From Methylobacterium sp. J-088 (lineage in GTDB: Bacteria; Pseudomonadota; Alphaproteobacteria; Rhizobiales; Beijerinckiaceae), in assembly GCF_022829295.1 (NCBI RefSeq), contig NZ_JAKSYH010000032.1:48486-112485 (forward strand): a DNA stretch of 64,000 nucleotides. The letters run 5' to 3'. The notes beneath the pieces are model-generated. The model was not told the origin of the DNA. It worked only from the letters and a program-made list of their open reading frames with translations, and ran no database searches. A program made the translations under genes and the position numbers. The first letter of the stretch is position 1. The number at the start of each line of letters is the position of its first letter. Below are positions 17,792 through 28,778 of this stretch, in pieces.

Positions 17792-17856
17792 TCCGCAATC
17801 GCCTGCGAGCCTCCACCTTATCGTCCGTACTGCCCGATTCGGTTCGCGCCGCGCCC

Positions 17857-19323
<1,467 letters not shown>

Positions 19324-19370
19324 GACTCTCTACTCAGAGCTCCGACGGGGGCCGGACGGGGGATGCGACG

Positions 19371-20513
19371 TCACGGATCGACCGCCGATTCGCGACCGTC
19401 GCGGGCGCTCGACATCGGCAGGAGGATGCGGAACGTCGTGCGGCGGGGGGCGGGATCGCACTCGACGATCCCTCCGTGATCGCCGACGATCTTGGCCACC
19501 AATGCAAGACCGAGGCCGGACCCCTGCGCCTTGGTGGTAACGAACGGGTCGAACAGGTCCTGCATTAGCTCCGCCGAGATGCCGGGGCCGTTGTCGCGCA
19601 CCGCCACCTCGATCGGCAGGCTGACCCGCTCGCGCGAGCCCGGCACCTGCAGGCGCAGGCCAGTGCGGAAGGCGGTCGACAGGGTGATCTCACCCTCGAC
19701 CGCGTCCGGGCCGATCGCCTCGGCGGCGTTCTTCACGAGGTTGAGGATCACCTGGATCAGCTGATCGCGGCTGCCGAGCACCGGCGGAAGCGACGGATCG
19801 TAGGTCTCGACGAAGCGAATGTGACGCGCGAAGCCCGACTGGGCCGAGCGCTTCACCTGATCGAGCACCCCATGGACGTTGACCGCGCCGCGATCGGCCG
19901 GGCGCTCGTCGCCGAACAGCTCCATCCGCTCGACGATGCGTACGATCCGGTCGGATTCGTCACAGATCAGCCGGGTGAGCAGCCGGTCCTCTTCGGCGCC
20001 GGTGCTCTCCAGGAGCTGCGCGGCGCCGCGGATGCCGGCGAGCGGGTTCTTGATCTCGTGGGCCAGCATCGCACCGAGCGCCACCATCGAGCGCGCGGCG
20101 CCGCGATGGGTGAGCTGCCGGTTCATCTTGTCGGCGATGGTGCGTTCTTGGAGCATCATCACCACGGCATCGCCGTCGTCGCCGAGCGGGGTGGCGAACA
20201 CGTCGACGCTGCGCTCCAGCCCGAGGCGGGGCTGGGTCAGCTCGACCCGGTACTCACTGACGCTGGCGCCCCGGCGCCGCACCTCGGCCACCAGGGCGAT
20301 GATCGGCGAGGCGAAGGGGATGATGTCGCGCAGGCGGCGGCGCTGCATCAGGCGCGCAGAGTAATCGAAGAACGCCTCGGCGGCGTGGTTGCAATGGAGG
20401 ATCTGCTCGTCGGCGCCGATGGTCAGGACCGGCAGCGGCAGGGCGTTGAGCACGGCCTCGGCGGCGGTGTCGCGCTGGCCGCCGATCGCCTGCGGGGGGC
20501 GTTCGTCGCTCAT
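19371..20513 (-). CDS. ntrB: Nitrogen regulation sensor kinase NtrB
   Basis: The 380-residue cytosolic kinase has an N-terminal PAS domain (about 18-130), a phospho-acceptor His152 in [20 protein letters not shown], and an ATPase domain ([24 protein letters not shown]). It phosphorylates NtrC under nitrogen limitation and is switched to phosphatase by PII. The start ATG at 20513 overlaps the dusB stop (ATGA). Confidence 0.95.
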   Translation of the reverse strand: MSDERPPQAIGGQRDTAAEAVLNALPLPVLTIGADEQILHCNHAAEAFFDYSARLMQRRRLRDIIPFASPIIALVAEVRRRGASVSEYRVELTQPRLGLERSVDVFATPLGDDGDAVVMMLQERTIADKMNRQLTHRGAARSMVALGAMLAHEIKNPLAGIRGAAQLLESTGAEEDRLLTRLICDESDRIVRIVERMELFGDERPADRGAVNVHGVLDQVKRSAQSGFARHIRFVETYDPSLPPVLGSRDQLIQVILNLVKNAAEAIGPDAVEGEITLSTAFRTGLRLQVPGSRERVSLPIEVAVRDNGPGISAELMQDLFDPFVTTKAQGSGLGLALVAKIVGDHGGIVECDPAPRRTTFRILLPMSSARDGRESAVDP

Positions 20514-21535
20514 GCAGCCTCTCGCACCGTGATCGCCGGACCCGCGAAGGCCCGGGCCAGCAGGGCCAACGCGGTTTCCGGATCGGTCGTGGTCAGGAGC
20601 GCCGACCGCTCGGCCGGCTCCAGCGCCCCGCCGGTCTCGGCATAGGCGGCGAGGTGTTTTCGCGCGTGGCGCACGCCCATGGCGTGGCCGTAGAGCGACA
20701 GAAGGCCGGCATAATGCTCGGCGGCCAGCGCGGCTTGCTCGGCGCGCGACGGTTCGGGGACCGGCTGGCCGGCCAGCGCCGCCGCGACCTGCCCGACGAG
20801 CCAGGGCCGGCCGGTGGCCGCCCGGCCGATCATGACTCCGGCAGCGCCTGAGGCCGCGAGGCAGATCCGAGCGCTCGCAAGGTCGGTGACATCGCCGTTG
20901 GCGATCACGGGAATCGCGACCGCCTCCACCACCGGCCGGATCGCCGCCCAATCGGCCTTGCCGGTGTAGAATTGCTGCCGGGTCCGCCCGTGGACCGTGA
21001 CGGCGTTGAGCCCCAGCCGCTCCGCCCGGGCCGCGAGGTCGGCGGCGTTGCGGGTCGTGTCGTCCCAGCCGAGGCGCATCTTGACGGTCACAGGCACGGA
21101 TACCGCCCCGCGCACCGCGGCGAGAAGCCGCTCTGCGTGGTCGAGGTCGCGCATCAGGGCCGAGCCCGAGGCGATACCGGTCACGATCTTGGCCGGGCAG
21201 CCCATGTTCACATCGATGACATCGGCCCCATTGGCGGCCGCGAGCCGCGCAGCCTGTGCCATCGGCTCCGCCTCGCAGCCCGCCAGCTGCACCACGTGGA
21301 GGTCGACACCGGACCCGTCCGCGCGCAGGGTCGCCTCGCCGGCGCCGCGGGCCAGCTCGCGCGCCGCAACCATCTCGGAGACGACGGCGTCGGCGCCGCA
21401 GCGCCGAGCGATCCGGCGCATGTGCAGGTCGGTGACGCCGGAGAGCGGTGCCAGCAGGCAGAGCGGCGCAGGCTGTGCCCCGTCCTCCACCGGCCGTCCC
21501 CCGCGCAGTGCGCTCAAATAATGATCAGTCGCCAT
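20510..21535 (-). CDS. dusB: tRNA-dihydrouridine synthase B (NifR3)
   Basis: The 341-residue FMN enzyme reduces uridines in tRNA D-loops. Motifs: [23 protein letters not shown] barrel strands, and [20 protein letters not shown] with catalytic Cys113. It also has [15 protein letters not shown] and VIANGDVTD. It heads the dusB-ntrB-ntrC operon and was long known as nifR3 in rhizobia. I use ATG 21535; a TTG 12 bases earlier is also in frame. It is divergent from ispDF. Confidence 0.95.
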   Translation of the reverse strand: MATDHYLSALRGGRPVEDGAQPAPLCLLAPLSGVTDLHMRRIARRCGADAVVSEMVAARELARGAGEATLRADGSGVDLHVVQLAGCEAEPMAQAARLAAANGADVIDVNMGCPAKIVTGIASGSALMRDLDHAERLLAAVRGAVSVPVTVKMRLGWDDTTRNAADLAARAERLGLNAVTVHGRTRQQFYTGKADWAAIRPVVEAVAIPVIANGDVTDLASARICLAASGAAGVMIGRAATGRPWLVGQVAAALAGQPVPEPSRAEQAALAAEHYAGLLSLYGHAMGVRHARKHLAAYAETGGALEPAERSALLTTTDPETALALLARAFAGPAITVREAA

Positions 21536-21703
21536 TCTGCCCAACAATGAGGCAAGGCCGTTCCGCTGGCAAGCGGGGCCGCGCGTTGATTTCGAAGCCT
21601 CCCCCGCTTAAACGACGGGCTTGCTCATCGGCAGGGCAGCCGCGTCACGGCAGGTCCGCGTCCGGCCCGCGATCCCGCCCCAGCGTCCACGAGTCCATCG
21701 CCC

Positions 21704-23035
21704 ATGTCCGCCACCGGCACGCCTGCCACCGGATCCGCACCCGCGGGGTCCGGCGTCGCCGCGGTGGTGGTGGCGGCCGGGCGTGGCATCCGCATCGGCG
21801 GCGGCACGCCCAAGCAGTATCGTCGTGTCGGCGGTCAGGCGGTCCTCACGCGGACGCTCGCGGCACTGGCCGCCCAGGACGCCATCGACCGGATCCAGCC
21901 GGTGATCGCCGCCGACGCGGCCGATTTTTTTCAGACCTGCCTGGAGGAGCTCGATTCCGGGCTCCGCCGCAAGATCGCCGAGCCGGTCGAGGGCGGCGCG
22001 ACGCGCCAACGCTCCGTCCGGGCCGGTCTCGAAGCCCTGGCGTCCGGCGCGGCGCCCGAGATCGTGCTGGTCCACGACGCCGCCCGCCCCTACGTCGACG
22101 CGCCGCTGATCGCTCGGGCGATCGCGGCCGGGCGCGACCATGGCGCGGCCGTGCCGGGCGTTCCGGTGACCGACACGGTCAAGCGGGTCGTCGACATCGC
22201 CCCGGGCATCGGCCGGGTGCACGAGACGCCGCCGCGCGAGCATCTGCGCGCCGTCCAGACCCCCCAGGCCTTCGTATTCGGCCCGCTGCTGAACGCCCAT
22301 CGGGACGCCGCCGCGCAGGCCCTCGACGGCTTCACCGACGACGGCGCGCTCGCCGAATGGGCGGGCTTGCCCGTGGTGGTGTTTGCGGGCGACATCGCCA
22401 ACCGCAAGATCACCCAGCCTGCCGACCTGATCGAGGCCGACCGCACCTTCGCGGCCGGTTCTGCCGAAAACCCTGCGCCGGGAGCCCGCACCATGACCAG
22501 CTACGTCACCCGTCTCGGCACCGGCTTCGACGTCCACGCCTTCACCACCGGCGACCATGTCTGGCTCGGCGGCGTGAAGATCCCGGCCGATCGCGGGGTG
22601 CTGGCCCATTCCGACGGTGACGTGGCGCTCCACGCGCTGACCGATGCCCTGCTCGGCGCCATCGCGGACGGCGATATCGGCACCCATTTCCCGCCCTCCG
22701 AGGAGCGCTGGCGCGGCGCGTCCTCCGATCAGTTCCTGGCCCATGCCTGTGAACTGGTCCGCGCCCGGGGCGGCCGGATCGACCACCTCGACATCACGGT
22801 GCTGGCGGAGGCGCCGCGCATCGCCCAGCACCGCGAGGAGATCCGGGCGCGCATCGCCGCGATCGCCGGCGTGCCGCTGTCGGCGGTCTCCATCAAGGCG
22901 ACGACGACGGAAAAACTCGGCTTCGTCGGCCGGGCCGAGGGCCTGGCCGCCCAGGCGGCCGCGACGGTGCGGCTGCCCGAAGAGGATGGCCCGGGCCTCG
23001 ACGCGCAGGCCGAGACCGCGATGCGCCAGGGCTGA
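21704..23035 (+). CDS. ispDF: Bifunctional MEP-pathway enzyme IspD-IspF
   Basis: The 443-residue fusion catalyses two steps of isoprenoid precursor synthesis: cytidylyl transfer to methylerythritol phosphate (IspD) and cyclisation to MEcPP (IspF). The N-terminal half has AAGRGIRIGGGTPKQY and VHDAARPYV; the C-terminal half begins MTSYVTRLGTGFDVHAF and has HSDGDVALHALTDALLG and IKATTTEKLGF. The intermediate IspE step is encoded elsewhere, as usual for such fusions. An ATG at 22493, exactly at the IspF domain, has GGGAG eight bases upstream. Confidence 0.96.
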   Translation: MSATGTPATGSAPAGSGVAAVVVAAGRGIRIGGGTPKQYRRVGGQAVLTRTLAALAAQDAIDRIQPVIAADAADFFQTCLEELDSGLRRKIAEPVEGGATRQRSVRAGLEALASGAAPEIVLVHDAARPYVDAPLIARAIAAGRDHGAAVPGVPVTDTVKRVVDIAPGIGRVHETPPREHLRAVQTPQAFVFGPLLNAHRDAAAQALDGFTDDGALAEWAGLPVVVFAGDIANRKITQPADLIEADRTFAAGSAENPAPGARTMTSYVTRLGTGFDVHAFTTGDHVWLGGVKIPADRGVLAHSDGDVALHALTDALLGAIADGDIGTHFPPSEERWRGASSDQFLAHACELVRARGGRIDHLDITVLAEAPRIAQHREEIRARIAAIAGVPLSAVSIKATTTEKLGFVGRAEGLAAQAAATVRLPEEDGPGLDAQAETAMRQG

Positions 23036-23038
23036 GGC

Positions 23039-23443
23039 TCAGCCGATCCGAAGCAGCAGCGCGATCGCCGCGATGGCGAGCGCCGCCATCGTGAGCAGGA
23101 TGCCGCCGCCCCGGCAGGCGAACTGACGCGGGGAGTTCGGGGCCGCGAACATCCCGATCGGGTGCAGGATCCGGCCGACCAGCAGGGCGATCAGCAGAGC
23201 CTGAACCAGCCCGTGGCCGCCGCCGCTCGCCTCCAGCAGGCCGATGACGATCAGCGCCAGCGGCACGTATTCGGAGAAATTCGCGTGCGATCGGATGCGC
23301 TTGAGCATGGCTTCGTCACCGCCGTCGCCGACGAGGACGTTGTCGGACACACGGCTTGCCATCACCCATCCCGAGAGGCCTAAATAGAGAAGGGCGAGCA
23401 GCCCGGCGTAGACGGCCGTGGTCGCGGGGAAGGTCATCGGCAT
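23039..23443 (-). CDS. MAPEG-family membrane protein
   Basis: The 134-residue protein has four membrane helices and a MAPEG-type core: MLKRIRSHANFSEYVPLALI and a following helix, then LLVGRILHPIGMF. The family includes glutathione transferase-like and peroxidase membrane enzymes; bacterial function is mostly unknown. GGAG lies six bases before the ATG. It is convergent with ispDF, with three bases between their stops. Confidence 0.85.
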   Translation of the reverse strand: MPMTFPATTAVYAGLLALLYLGLSGWVMASRVSDNVLVGDGGDEAMLKRIRSHANFSEYVPLALIVIGLLEASGGGHGLVQALLIALLVGRILHPIGMFAAPNSPRQFACRGGGILLTMAALAIAAIALLLRIG

Positions 23444-23539
23444 TGGGTCTCCGGATCGTGCCGGCCTGTCTTCCGGTTGGGACAGGCTTCACGTCACCTT
23501 CGAGATAGGGCGCGGCCGCCCCATGGGAGCCCGTTGGCG

Positions 23540-24037
23540 ATGATCGACGACACGGAACTCCTCGCCCGCGCCGAGGCGCTGGTGGCGGCCTACACGGCGG
23601 CGAAGCGCACCATCGCCACGGCTGAATCCTGCACGGGCGGCCTCGTGGCTGGCCTGCTCACCGCGGTGTCGGGCTCCTCGGCGGCGGTCGAGCGCGGATT
23701 CGTCACCTACTCGAACGACGCCAAGGCCGAGGCGATCGGCGTGCCCATGGCGCTGATCCGCCAGCACGGCGCCGTCAGCGAGCCGGTGGCGCGGGCGATG
23801 GCCGCGGGGGCGCTCGCGGCCTCCCGGGCCGATGTGGCGGTGGCGATCACCGGAATCGCCGGCCCCGGCGGCGGCAGCGCCGAGAAGCCGGTCGGCCTCG
23901 TGCATTTCGGCCTCGCCGTGCGAGAGGGCGCCGTGCGCCACCTCGAACGGCGCTACGGCGATCTCGGGCGCGCGGAAATCCGCCGGGCTGCAGTCGCTGA
24001 TGCGCTGGGCCTTCTGGAGGACGTTGTTCGCGACTGA
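23540..24037 (+). CDS. pncC: Nicotinamide-nucleotide amidase (CinA C-terminal domain protein)
   Basis: The 165-residue protein is the stand-alone CinA C-terminal domain. Motifs: TIATAESCTGGLVAGLLTAV, RGFVTYSNDAKAEAIGV and AITGIAGPGGGSAEKPVGLV. It deamidates NMN to nicotinate mononucleotide in pyridine-nucleotide recycling. The ATG at 23540 starts just before the family block. It is followed 14 bp later by the FAD monooxygenase gene. Confidence 0.92.
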   Translation: MIDDTELLARAEALVAAYTAAKRTIATAESCTGGLVAGLLTAVSGSSAAVERGFVTYSNDAKAEAIGVPMALIRQHGAVSEPVARAMAAGALAASRADVAVAITGIAGPGGGSAEKPVGLVHFGLAVREGAVRHLERRYGDLGRAEIRRAAVADALGLLEDVVRD

Positions 24038-24051
24038 AGGAGGGACGCTCC

Positions 24052-25272
24052 ATGGACAGGGTGACGACCCGCCTCTGCATCGTCGGCGGCGGCCCCGCCG
24101 GGATGATGGCCGGGCTGCTCTACGCCCGGGCCGGGATCGATACGGTCGTGCTGGAGAAGCACGCGGATTTCCTGCGCGACTTCCGCGGGGATACGATCCA
24201 CCCGTCCACCCTCGACCTGATGGACGAGCTTGGCTTCACGGAGCGTTTCCGCGCCCTGCCCCAGCGGCGCGTCGAACATTTTTCCGGGGTGGTGGCCGGA
24301 CGCAGCTACCGCGTGGCGGATTTCAGCCGGCTGCCGACCCGCAACCGTTTCCTGTCCTTCATGCCGCAATGGGATTTCTTGGACTTTCTGGCCGGCGAGG
24401 CGGGGCGCTACCCATCCTTTCGCCTGATCCGCCGTACCGAGGCCCGGCACCTGATCGAGGCGGATGGCCGAGTCGCGGGCGTGCGCGCCGAGGGCCCTGA
24501 CGGTCCGGTCGAGATCCGCTCGGACCTCGTGCTGTGCGCGGATGGCCGCCACTCGCGCATGCGGGACTGCGCCGGCTTCACGCCCCGGGCCTTCGGCGCG
24601 CCGATCGACGTGCTGTGGTTCCGCCTGCCCCGCCGGGACGGCGATCCCGAGGCGGCGGCCGGGCGCTTCGGGCCGGGCCGCATCCTCATCACCCTCGACC
24701 GGGGCGATGCGTGGCAATGCGCCTACGTGGTGCCGAAGGGTGGCGATGCGGCACTGCGGGCGAAAGGACTGCCGGCCTTCCGGGCCGCGGTGGCGGAGAT
24801 CGCGCCGTTCCTGGCCGACCGCTCAGCGGAGATCGCCGACTGGGACGACGTCAAACTCCTGACCGTCACGGTCGATCGGCTGGAGCGCTGGCACCGGCCG
24901 GGGCTGCTCTGCATCGGCGATGCGGCCCACGCCATGTCGCCGGTGGGCGGGGTCGGGATCAACCTCGCGATCCAGGATGCGGTGGCGGCAGCCAACCTGC
25001 TGGCCGGGCCGTTGCAGGCGGGACGCGTCGCCGAGGTCGATCTCGCCCGGGTCCAGGCCCGGCGGATGCTTCCGGTACGGGCCACGCAGGCGCTGCAGCG
25101 GATAATCCAGTCGCGGGTGATCGCGGCCTCGCTCAGGGCCGATGCGCCGTTCCGCGCGCCGCTGGCGCTGCGGCTTCTCGATGCCGTGCCGCCGCTTCAG
25201 GTCCTGCCGGCGCGGATGATCGGGATGGGCGTGCGGCCGGAGCACATGCGCGTTCCGGCGGCGCGGGCCTGA
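24052..25272 (+). CDS. FAD-dependent aromatic-hydroxylase-type oxidoreductase
   Basis: The 406-residue protein has the N-terminal FAD-binding motif CIVGGGPAGMMAGLLYARAG, a DG motif (LVLCADGRHSRMRD), and the second FAD motif CIGDAAHAMSPVGGVGINLA, so it is a PHBH/UbiH-like flavin monooxygenase. The substrate is not evident. A strong ribosome-binding site (GGAGGG) precedes the ATG. It is probably cotranscribed with pncC. Confidence 0.87.
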   Translation: MDRVTTRLCIVGGGPAGMMAGLLYARAGIDTVVLEKHADFLRDFRGDTIHPSTLDLMDELGFTERFRALPQRRVEHFSGVVAGRSYRVADFSRLPTRNRFLSFMPQWDFLDFLAGEAGRYPSFRLIRRTEARHLIEADGRVAGVRAEGPDGPVEIRSDLVLCADGRHSRMRDCAGFTPRAFGAPIDVLWFRLPRRDGDPEAAAGRFGPGRILITLDRGDAWQCAYVVPKGGDAALRAKGLPAFRAAVAEIAPFLADRSAEIADWDDVKLLTVTVDRLERWHRPGLLCIGDAAHAMSPVGGVGINLAIQDAVAAANLLAGPLQAGRVAEVDLARVQARRMLPVRATQALQRIIQSRVIAASLRADAPFRAPLALRLLDAVPPLQVLPARMIGMGVRPEHMRVPAARA

Positions 25273-25333
25273 TCGGTCGCCTGATGGGCCTCACAATCTT
25301 CGAAAGCTCCCGACGTTGTGGATTGGGCTGTCA

Positions 25334-25915
25334 TCAATAGAGGCGCCAGCCGATGAGAATGCGGTGCTTGAATACCATCTGCAGCATGTCCCCATTCCCT
25401 TTGGCATTGGCTGCCGGGGCGGAGGACGACTCCATCGGTTTGCCGTCGACGGCGCCGTGCTCCGTGCGACGGGGCGCATCGCCAGCCTGCGGAGCGAGCG
25501 TTTGCTCCGACCCAAGACCACCGACTGCGCGACTGAACTCGCTTGGCGTCGGTTTGGACCGGAGGTAGGTTTCGATCAATACATCTCCGTTCATGAAATT
25601 ATCTCGGTACCCAGGAATACCATAGAAAGCCCAAATCCAGTCGATCGTCGTTTGTCCAATCGAGAAGTGGGTGTTGATATACGATTCGCTGAACCGGTCG
25701 TTGTAAGAGACTTTGCCGGCTGGACTTTCCGCGATCGATTTCTTGAAGCGCTCATGCGCACGGCGGATATCGTACCCGTCGTTGCAGGACGACAGAGTGT
25801 GCGCGGCTGTCAGAGCCACGATGATGGCCAATAGGACCTGTCTGTATCTCAAGACCAGGCGCTCAAGTTTTCGAGGTGGCGGACTCCATAGGGCCCTGCC
25901 GGGCTTTGATTGCAC
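25334..25915 (-). CDS. Putative lipoprotein of unknown function
   Basis: The frame opens with a GTG and encodes up to 193 residues. A hydrophobic segment (VLLAIIVALTAAHTLSSC) ends in a lipobox-like LSSC, so the mature protein may be a lipoprotein starting CNDGYDIRRA. The central part (FSESYINTHFSIGQTTIDWI, WAFYGIPGYRDNFM) looks globular. No family is recognised. The true start may be further in. Codon use is less GC-rich than in neighbours, suggesting transfer. Confidence 0.6.
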   Translation of the reverse strand: MQSKPGRALWSPPPRKLERLVLRYRQVLLAIIVALTAAHTLSSCNDGYDIRRAHERFKKSIAESPAGKVSYNDRFSESYINTHFSIGQTTIDWIWAFYGIPGYRDNFMNGDVLIETYLRSKPTPSEFSRAVGGLGSEQTLAPQAGDAPRRTEHGAVDGKPMESSSAPAANAKGNGDMLQMVFKHRILIGWRLY

Positions 25916-25920
25916 GGGTT

Positions 25921-26166
25921 GAATAAGTTGTAAACATAATCCGTTTGGCGTTCTATATCAGAAAGATTGCCGAATTATAATGTAATTGCGCGGAAAAATT
26001 TAGACATTAGCTGTTAGCTGAAGAAGAAACGAATGTATTGTCGTCGGGATCAAAGACATTGAAATAACGCACATCGCTGCATGCGAGATGATCATTCACG
26101 TCAAGTCGGTCATCGGGACTATGTCGTCGGCACCTGCCCCCGATGGGGCATGACGGCTAAGCCTGC
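25921..26166. other. AT-rich intergenic stretch, no gene seen
   Basis: This 246-bp gap is clearly poorer in GC than the rest of the window and contains no convincing ORF. It probably holds the promoter of the putative lipoprotein gene. No repeat or mobile-element end is visible. Confidence 0.5.
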
Positions 26167-26622
26167 TCACGCGGCATCGTACATCCGGTCCGCCCGCCCC
26201 TCGAACGCGTCGGTGAACTTGCGAAAAGCCCGGTCGAACATCGTACCCATCAAAAGCCCCAGGGTGCGGCTCTTGAACTCGTAGGTGATGAAGAAGTCGA
26301 TCGCGCAGCCGCCGTTCGGAGCGTCCTTGAACAGCCAGCGGTTCTCCAAATGCCGGAACGGACCGTCGATATACTCGGCCACGATCTTGAGATGCGCCGG
26401 TTCGAGGCTGACCCGGGTGGTGAAGCGCTCGCGAATCGCCTTGTAGCCCACGCCCATCTCGGCGATCAGCACCTGCCCGCCCTCCGTCATATCCTGCCGA
26501 CGGATCACCCGCAGGGAGTCGCAGAGCGGCAGGAACTCAGGGTAACGCTCCACGTCGGCGACGAGGTCGTACATCTGCTGCGGCGAATGCTTCACCGTGC
26601 GGGTGACCCGGAAGGATGGCAT
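26167..26622 (-). CDS. COQ10/RatA-like START-domain protein
   Basis: The 151-residue protein has the polyketide-cyclase/COQ10 fold: MPSFRVTRTVKHSPQQMYDL, VADVERYPEFLPLCDSLRV, and the C-terminal GLLMGTMFDRAFRKFTDAFE. The family binds ubiquinone or similar lipids and supports respiratory electron transfer; enterobacterial RatA is named for an effect on ribosomes. It lies 15 bp downstream of lipA on the same strand, a common alphaproteobacterial arrangement. Confidence 0.9.
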   Translation of the reverse strand: MPSFRVTRTVKHSPQQMYDLVADVERYPEFLPLCDSLRVIRRQDMTEGGQVLIAEMGVGYKAIRERFTTRVSLEPAHLKIVAEYIDGPFRHLENRWLFKDAPNGGCAIDFFITYEFKSRTLGLLMGTMFDRAFRKFTDAFEGRADRMYDAA

Positions 26623-26637
26623 CGTGTTCGGGTTTCC

Positions 26638-27615
26638 TCAGGCCGAGAGCGCGGGCGACAGTTTCGCCAGACGCGCAGCCTGCAAACGCGCGAAATCTTC
26701 ACCCGCATGGTGCGACGAACGCGTCAGGGGCGTGGCCGAGACCAGCAGGAAGCCCTTGGCGTAGGCGGTGGTCTCGTAGGCCTTGAACTCGTCGGGGGGG
26801 ACGAAGCGCACGACCTCGTGGTGCTTCTTCGACGGCTGCAGGTACTGGCCGATGGTCAGGAAATCGACATCGGCCGAGCGCAAGTCGTCCATCAGCTGGA
26901 GCACCTCGTTCCGCTCCTCGCCGAGCCCGACCATGATGCCGGATTTGGTGAAGATCGACGGGTCGAGCTCCTTGACCCGCTGCAACAGGCGCACCGAGTG
27001 GAAGTAGCGGGCGCCGGGCCGCACCGTGAGGTACTTGGCCGGCACGGTCTCCAGGTTGTGGTTGAACACGTCGGGCTTGGCGGCGACCACGGTTTCGAGC
27101 GCGCCATCCTTGCGCAGGAAGTCGGGGGTCAGGATCTCCACCGTGGTGCCGGGGCTTGCCCGGCGGATCGCCGCGATGGTGCGGGAAAAATGCTCGGCGC
27201 CGCCGTCCCTCAGATCGTCGCGGTCGACCGAAGTGATGACCACGTGGTGCAGGCCGAGCTTGGCGACCGAATCGCCGATTTTTTCGGGTTCCGCCGCGTC
27301 GAGGGACTCGGGCAGGCCGGTGCGCACGTTGCAGAAGGCGCAGGCCCGCGTGCAGGTGTCGCCCATGATCATGAAGGTGGCGTGCCGCTTCTCCCAGCAC
27401 TCGCCGATATTCGGGCAGCCCGCCTCCTCGCAGACCGTGACGAGGCCGTGCTCGCGGACGATCTTCTGCGTCTCGGTCCAGGCCTTCGAGCCCGGCGCCT
27501 TCACGCGGATCCAATCCGGCTTCTTGGCCTGGACGGGCTGATCGGGCCGGTGCGCCTTCTCGGGATGGCGGACCGGCCGCGGATCGTTCTTCAGGATGTC
27601 GAGGACGACGGCCAT
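26638..27615 (-). CDS. lipA: Lipoyl synthase
   Basis: The 325-residue radical-SAM enzyme inserts two sulfurs into protein-bound octanoate. It shows the auxiliary-cluster cysteines C62, C67, C73 ([14 protein letters not shown]), the radical-SAM CxxxCxxC at C88, C92, C95 (CTRACAFC), and the C-terminal auxiliary-cluster serine in RSSHHA. Lengths and motif order are normal. It is followed by the COQ10-like gene. Confidence 0.97.
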   Translation of the reverse strand: MAVVLDILKNDPRPVRHPEKAHRPDQPVQAKKPDWIRVKAPGSKAWTETQKIVREHGLVTVCEEAGCPNIGECWEKRHATFMIMGDTCTRACAFCNVRTGLPESLDAAEPEKIGDSVAKLGLHHVVITSVDRDDLRDGGAEHFSRTIAAIRRASPGTTVEILTPDFLRKDGALETVVAAKPDVFNHNLETVPAKYLTVRPGARYFHSVRLLQRVKELDPSIFTKSGIMVGLGEERNEVLQLMDDLRSADVDFLTIGQYLQPSKKHHEVVRFVPPDEFKAYETTAYAKGFLLVSATPLTRSSHHAGEDFARLQAARLAKLSPALSA

Positions 27616-27752
27616 GGGTCGGGGGCTACCACACCGCGTGGAGGCGCCCGGAGGCGCGGTCGGGATCGCCCTGACTTAAGCTCCAAGGCCCCGCACCGCA
27701 AACCGCCGCGACGCAGGGACGCCCCGCGGCGGTTGAGGGTATGGCAGTTCCG

Positions 27753-28484
27753 TCAGATCCCGAGGGCGCGCACGAACAGCCCGGCCAGCGCCGCGCCGAT
27801 GACCGGACCACCCACCGGGATCAGAGCATAGCTCCAGTCCGAAGTTCCCTTTCCGGCGATCGGCAGCACCGCGTGGGCGATGCGTGGGCCGAGGTCGCGG
27901 GCGGGGTTGATGGCGTAGCCGGTGGTACCGCCGAGCGACAGGCCGATACCCCAGACCAGCATGCCGACCATGTAGGGCGCCACGCCCCTCGGGATCGCGC
28001 CGGTGGCGCCCAGGGTATTGGTCACGAGGGCCGAGATGGTCAGGATCAGGAAGAAGGTCGCGATGATCTCGGAGATCCAGTTGGATTTCGCATCGCGGAT
28101 CGCCGGGCCGGTGCAGAAGCAGGCGAGCTTGAGATCCTGCTCCGGCGTCGCGGCCCAGTGCGGCAGGTAGTGGAGCCAGACGATGACCGCACCCACGAAG
28201 GCGCCCAGCATCTGAGCCGGGACGTAGACGGCGAGCTTGCTGAAATCCCCTGAACTGACTGCGCCCGCCACTGTGACGGCGGGGTTGAGATGCGCGTCAG
28301 GGCTGCCGGTGGCGCTGGCGACGAAGATGCCGGCGAGCACCGCGAAGGCCCAGCCGGCCGTGATCGAAATCCAGCCCGCGTTCTCGGCCTTGGATTTCTT
28401 GAGCAGGGCGCCGGCAACGATCCCGTCGCCCAGGACGATCAGCGCCATCGTGCCCAGAAATTCACCCAGGAATGGTGATAGCAT
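27753..28484 (-). CDS. glpF: Glycerol uptake facilitator (aquaglyceroporin)
   Basis: The 243-residue major intrinsic protein has both pore motifs, HLNPAVTVAG and INPARDLGPR; the Asp after the second NPAR is typical of glycerol-permeable members. Six membrane helices are evident. The ATG at 28484 is preceded by GGGGGAG. It lies downstream of glpK on the same strand but is separated from it by a repeat element, so it may have its own promoter or depend on read-through. Confidence 0.93.
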   Translation of the reverse strand: MLSPFLGEFLGTMALIVLGDGIVAGALLKKSKAENAGWISITAGWAFAVLAGIFVASATGSPDAHLNPAVTVAGAVSSGDFSKLAVYVPAQMLGAFVGAVIVWLHYLPHWAATPEQDLKLACFCTGPAIRDAKSNWISEIIATFFLILTISALVTNTLGATGAIPRGVAPYMVGMLVWGIGLSLGGTTGYAINPARDLGPRIAHAVLPIAGKGTSDWSYALIPVGGPVIGAALAGLFVRALGI

Positions 28485-28580
28485 GGTGATGTCTCCCCCG
28501 TTTGTTGTTGTTTTTGACAGTTCAGGCGCCGCGCAGGACATGACGCCGATGAGGCGCGCTCCGGCAACCTGTTACGCGCT

Positions 28581-28760
28581 CTCCCTCCCCCCTCTGCGGG
28601 GGAGGGTGGCCCCTGCGTCAGCAGGGGTCGGGAGAGGGGAACCCGGGTTCAGGATCTGGGACAGGCTTCCTGACGGGCGCAGCCTTGTTCTGCACCGTCG
28701 CTCCCCTCTCCCGACCCGCTTCGCGGGCCACCCTCCCCCGCAGAGGGGGGAGGGAGACGC
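28581..28760. repeat. Large inverted-repeat element, copy 1
   Basis: The left arm (28581-28638, starting CTCCCTCCCCCCTCTGCGGG) and right arm (28703-28756) are near-perfect inverted copies, about 54-58 bases each, around a 65-bp centre. A related element lies at 35701-35875; they share TCTGCGGGGGAGGG-type arms and a central ...CTGCACCGT... motif. It occupies the glpK-glpF gap and would form a very stable hairpin in the transcript. Confidence 0.82.
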
Positions 28761-28778
28761 GCGGCGCCGTCCGCCCTC

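Noticed and set aside
28581..28760. CRISPR-like repeat array
   Set aside because: It is one inverted repeat with a unique centre, not regularly spaced direct repeats, and no cas genes are nearby.
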